Part shown: positions 6,076 through 6,558 of the stretch, piece by piece
Layout of the letters: each line of letters opens with the position of its first letter
Numbering within the stretch: position 1 is the first letter of the stretch
Assembly: GCF_000173615.1 (NCBI RefSeq)
Contig: NZ_ABZS01000094.1
Span: 1-6,558, forward strand
Length of the DNA stretch: 6,558 nt
Source of the DNA: Sulfurihydrogenibium yellowstonense SS-5
GTDB lineage: Bacteria; Aquificota; Aquificia; Aquificales; Hydrogenothermaceae
Direction: 5' to 3'
Program-made: the position numbers and the translations under genes
The notes under the pieces: model-generated
What the model was told of the DNA's origin: nothing
The model's database searches: none
Seen by the model: the letters and a program-made list of their open reading frames with translations, nothing else

Positions 6076-6441
6076 TTATTTAACGATACCAATTAATTTG
6101 GCTAAAAGCTCTAAAGAGTTTTGATTTAAAATTACTATAATAGCGATCAATATAATAACCGCAATTCTCAAATCTTTCTTGAATTCTACTCTTGTTATTT
6201 CAATTTCCTTCTTAAGCTCAACTTCTAACGTTTTCATTTCTTGTCTTAGCAATTCAATATCATACTTGGAAGCAAGTTCTTTTTTAAGGTCTTCTGAGAT
6301 AGAGATTTTTAATTTTTCTTCAGAAGACTCTAAGGATTCATTGATAGATTTTTGCAGTATTTCAACAGCTTTTTGAGCATCCTCTTTTCCGAGTACCTTT
6401 TCAAGCATCTGATATATTTCAAGTGGTATTCCATATGCCAT
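6076..6441 (-). CDS. Small coiled-coil protein with C-terminal membrane anchor (DUF1640-like)
   Basis: The function is not known. The 121-residue product has a short N-terminal segment (about 1-35), a long charged helical stretch likely to form a coiled coil (about 38-91, rich in Glu, Lys and Leu), a hydrophobic segment (about 93-106) able to cross the membrane, and a short amphipathic tail ending in IGIVK. There is no signal peptide, so the coiled coil probably stays in the cytoplasm. The layout resembles the DUF1640/CCDC90-type proteins of bacteria; that assignment is by architecture, from memory. AAGGGAG (6456-6450) lies 8 bases before the ATG, which supports this start. A paralogue lies 23 bases upstream on the same strand, so the two are probably co-transcribed. 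No clear terminator follows, although an A-run and repeat copy D lie downstream. Confidence 0.8.
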   Translation of the reverse strand: MAYGIPLEIYQMLEKVLGKEDAQKAVEILQKSINESLESSEEKLKISISEDLKKELASKYDIELLRQEMKTLEVELKKEIEITRVEFKKDLRIAVIILIAIIVILNQNSLELLAKLIGIVK

Positions 6442-6464
6442 TTTATTGCTCCCTTATATAGCTT

Positions 6465-6558
6465 TTACTTTACAATACCGATTAATTTGGCTAAAAATTC
6501 TAAAGAATTTTGATTTAAAATTACTACAATGGCAATCAAAATGATAACAGCAATTCTT
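6465..6558 (-). CDS. Paralogue of the small coiled-coil membrane protein, C-terminal end only
   Basis: Only the last 30 codons and the stop are in the window; the 5' part lies beyond the right edge. The 30 residues match the tail of the downstream gene at 28 positions (the changes are Ile to Val and Leu to Phe), covering the hydrophobic segment and the amphipathic end. Over the same 90 bases I count 13 differences, 11 of them silent. This is therefore an older tandem duplicate kept under protein-level selection, not a recent copy. Whether the missing N-terminal part is equally similar cannot be seen here. The function is unknown. Confidence 0.85.
   Translation of the reverse strand, partial: RIAVIILIAIVVILNQNSLEFLAKLIGIVK

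Overview
The window is AT-rich (roughly one third G+C by eye) and dense in genes. It most likely comes from a thermophilic, microaerophilic chemolithotroph of the Aquificales, of the Sulfurihydrogenibium/Persephonella/Aquifex kind. The main reason is that two housekeeping enzymes are each encoded as a separate N-terminal half, as known in Aquifex aeolicus: a leucyl-tRNA synthetase alpha chain that stops before the KMSKS motif, and the first half of the carbamoyl-phosphate synthase large chain. The genus is an inference.

Left part (1-1290, minus strand): rnhA (RNase HI) leads into radA, which overlaps it by 14 bases and runs off the left edge. This is a compact DNA-maintenance pair. A 63-base gap (1291-1353) holds a good promoter for the divergent mtnC (1354-2046, plus strand), an enolase-phosphatase of the methionine salvage pathway that stands alone here.

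Middle (2047-2346): this 300-base convergent junction between mtnC and leuS has no credible gene but is full of structure. It carries three copies (one degenerate) of a short hairpin-forming dispersed repeat, two of them followed by T-runs and each pointing in the direction of the gene that runs into it. It also has a separate stem-loop, several GGCAA boxes and a near-perfect extended -10 sequence.

Right part (2347-6558, minus strand): carB (N-terminal half) and leuS (alpha) form a tight pair 20 bases apart, probably transcribed from a promoter just upstream of carB. The 205-base gap upstream of carB holds a fourth copy of the hairpin repeat and a 12-bp palindrome. Next come two tandem paralogous genes for small coiled-coil proteins with a C-terminal membrane segment (one complete, one cut by the window edge). 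Their tails are almost identical in protein but differ at many silent sites.

No rRNA, tRNA, CRISPR array or transposase gene was seen. The genes are ordinary housekeeping ones. The most unusual signal is the hairpin repeat family: a C-G for T-A compensatory change in its stem and the trailing T-runs suggest a portable transcription terminator or a REP-like element.
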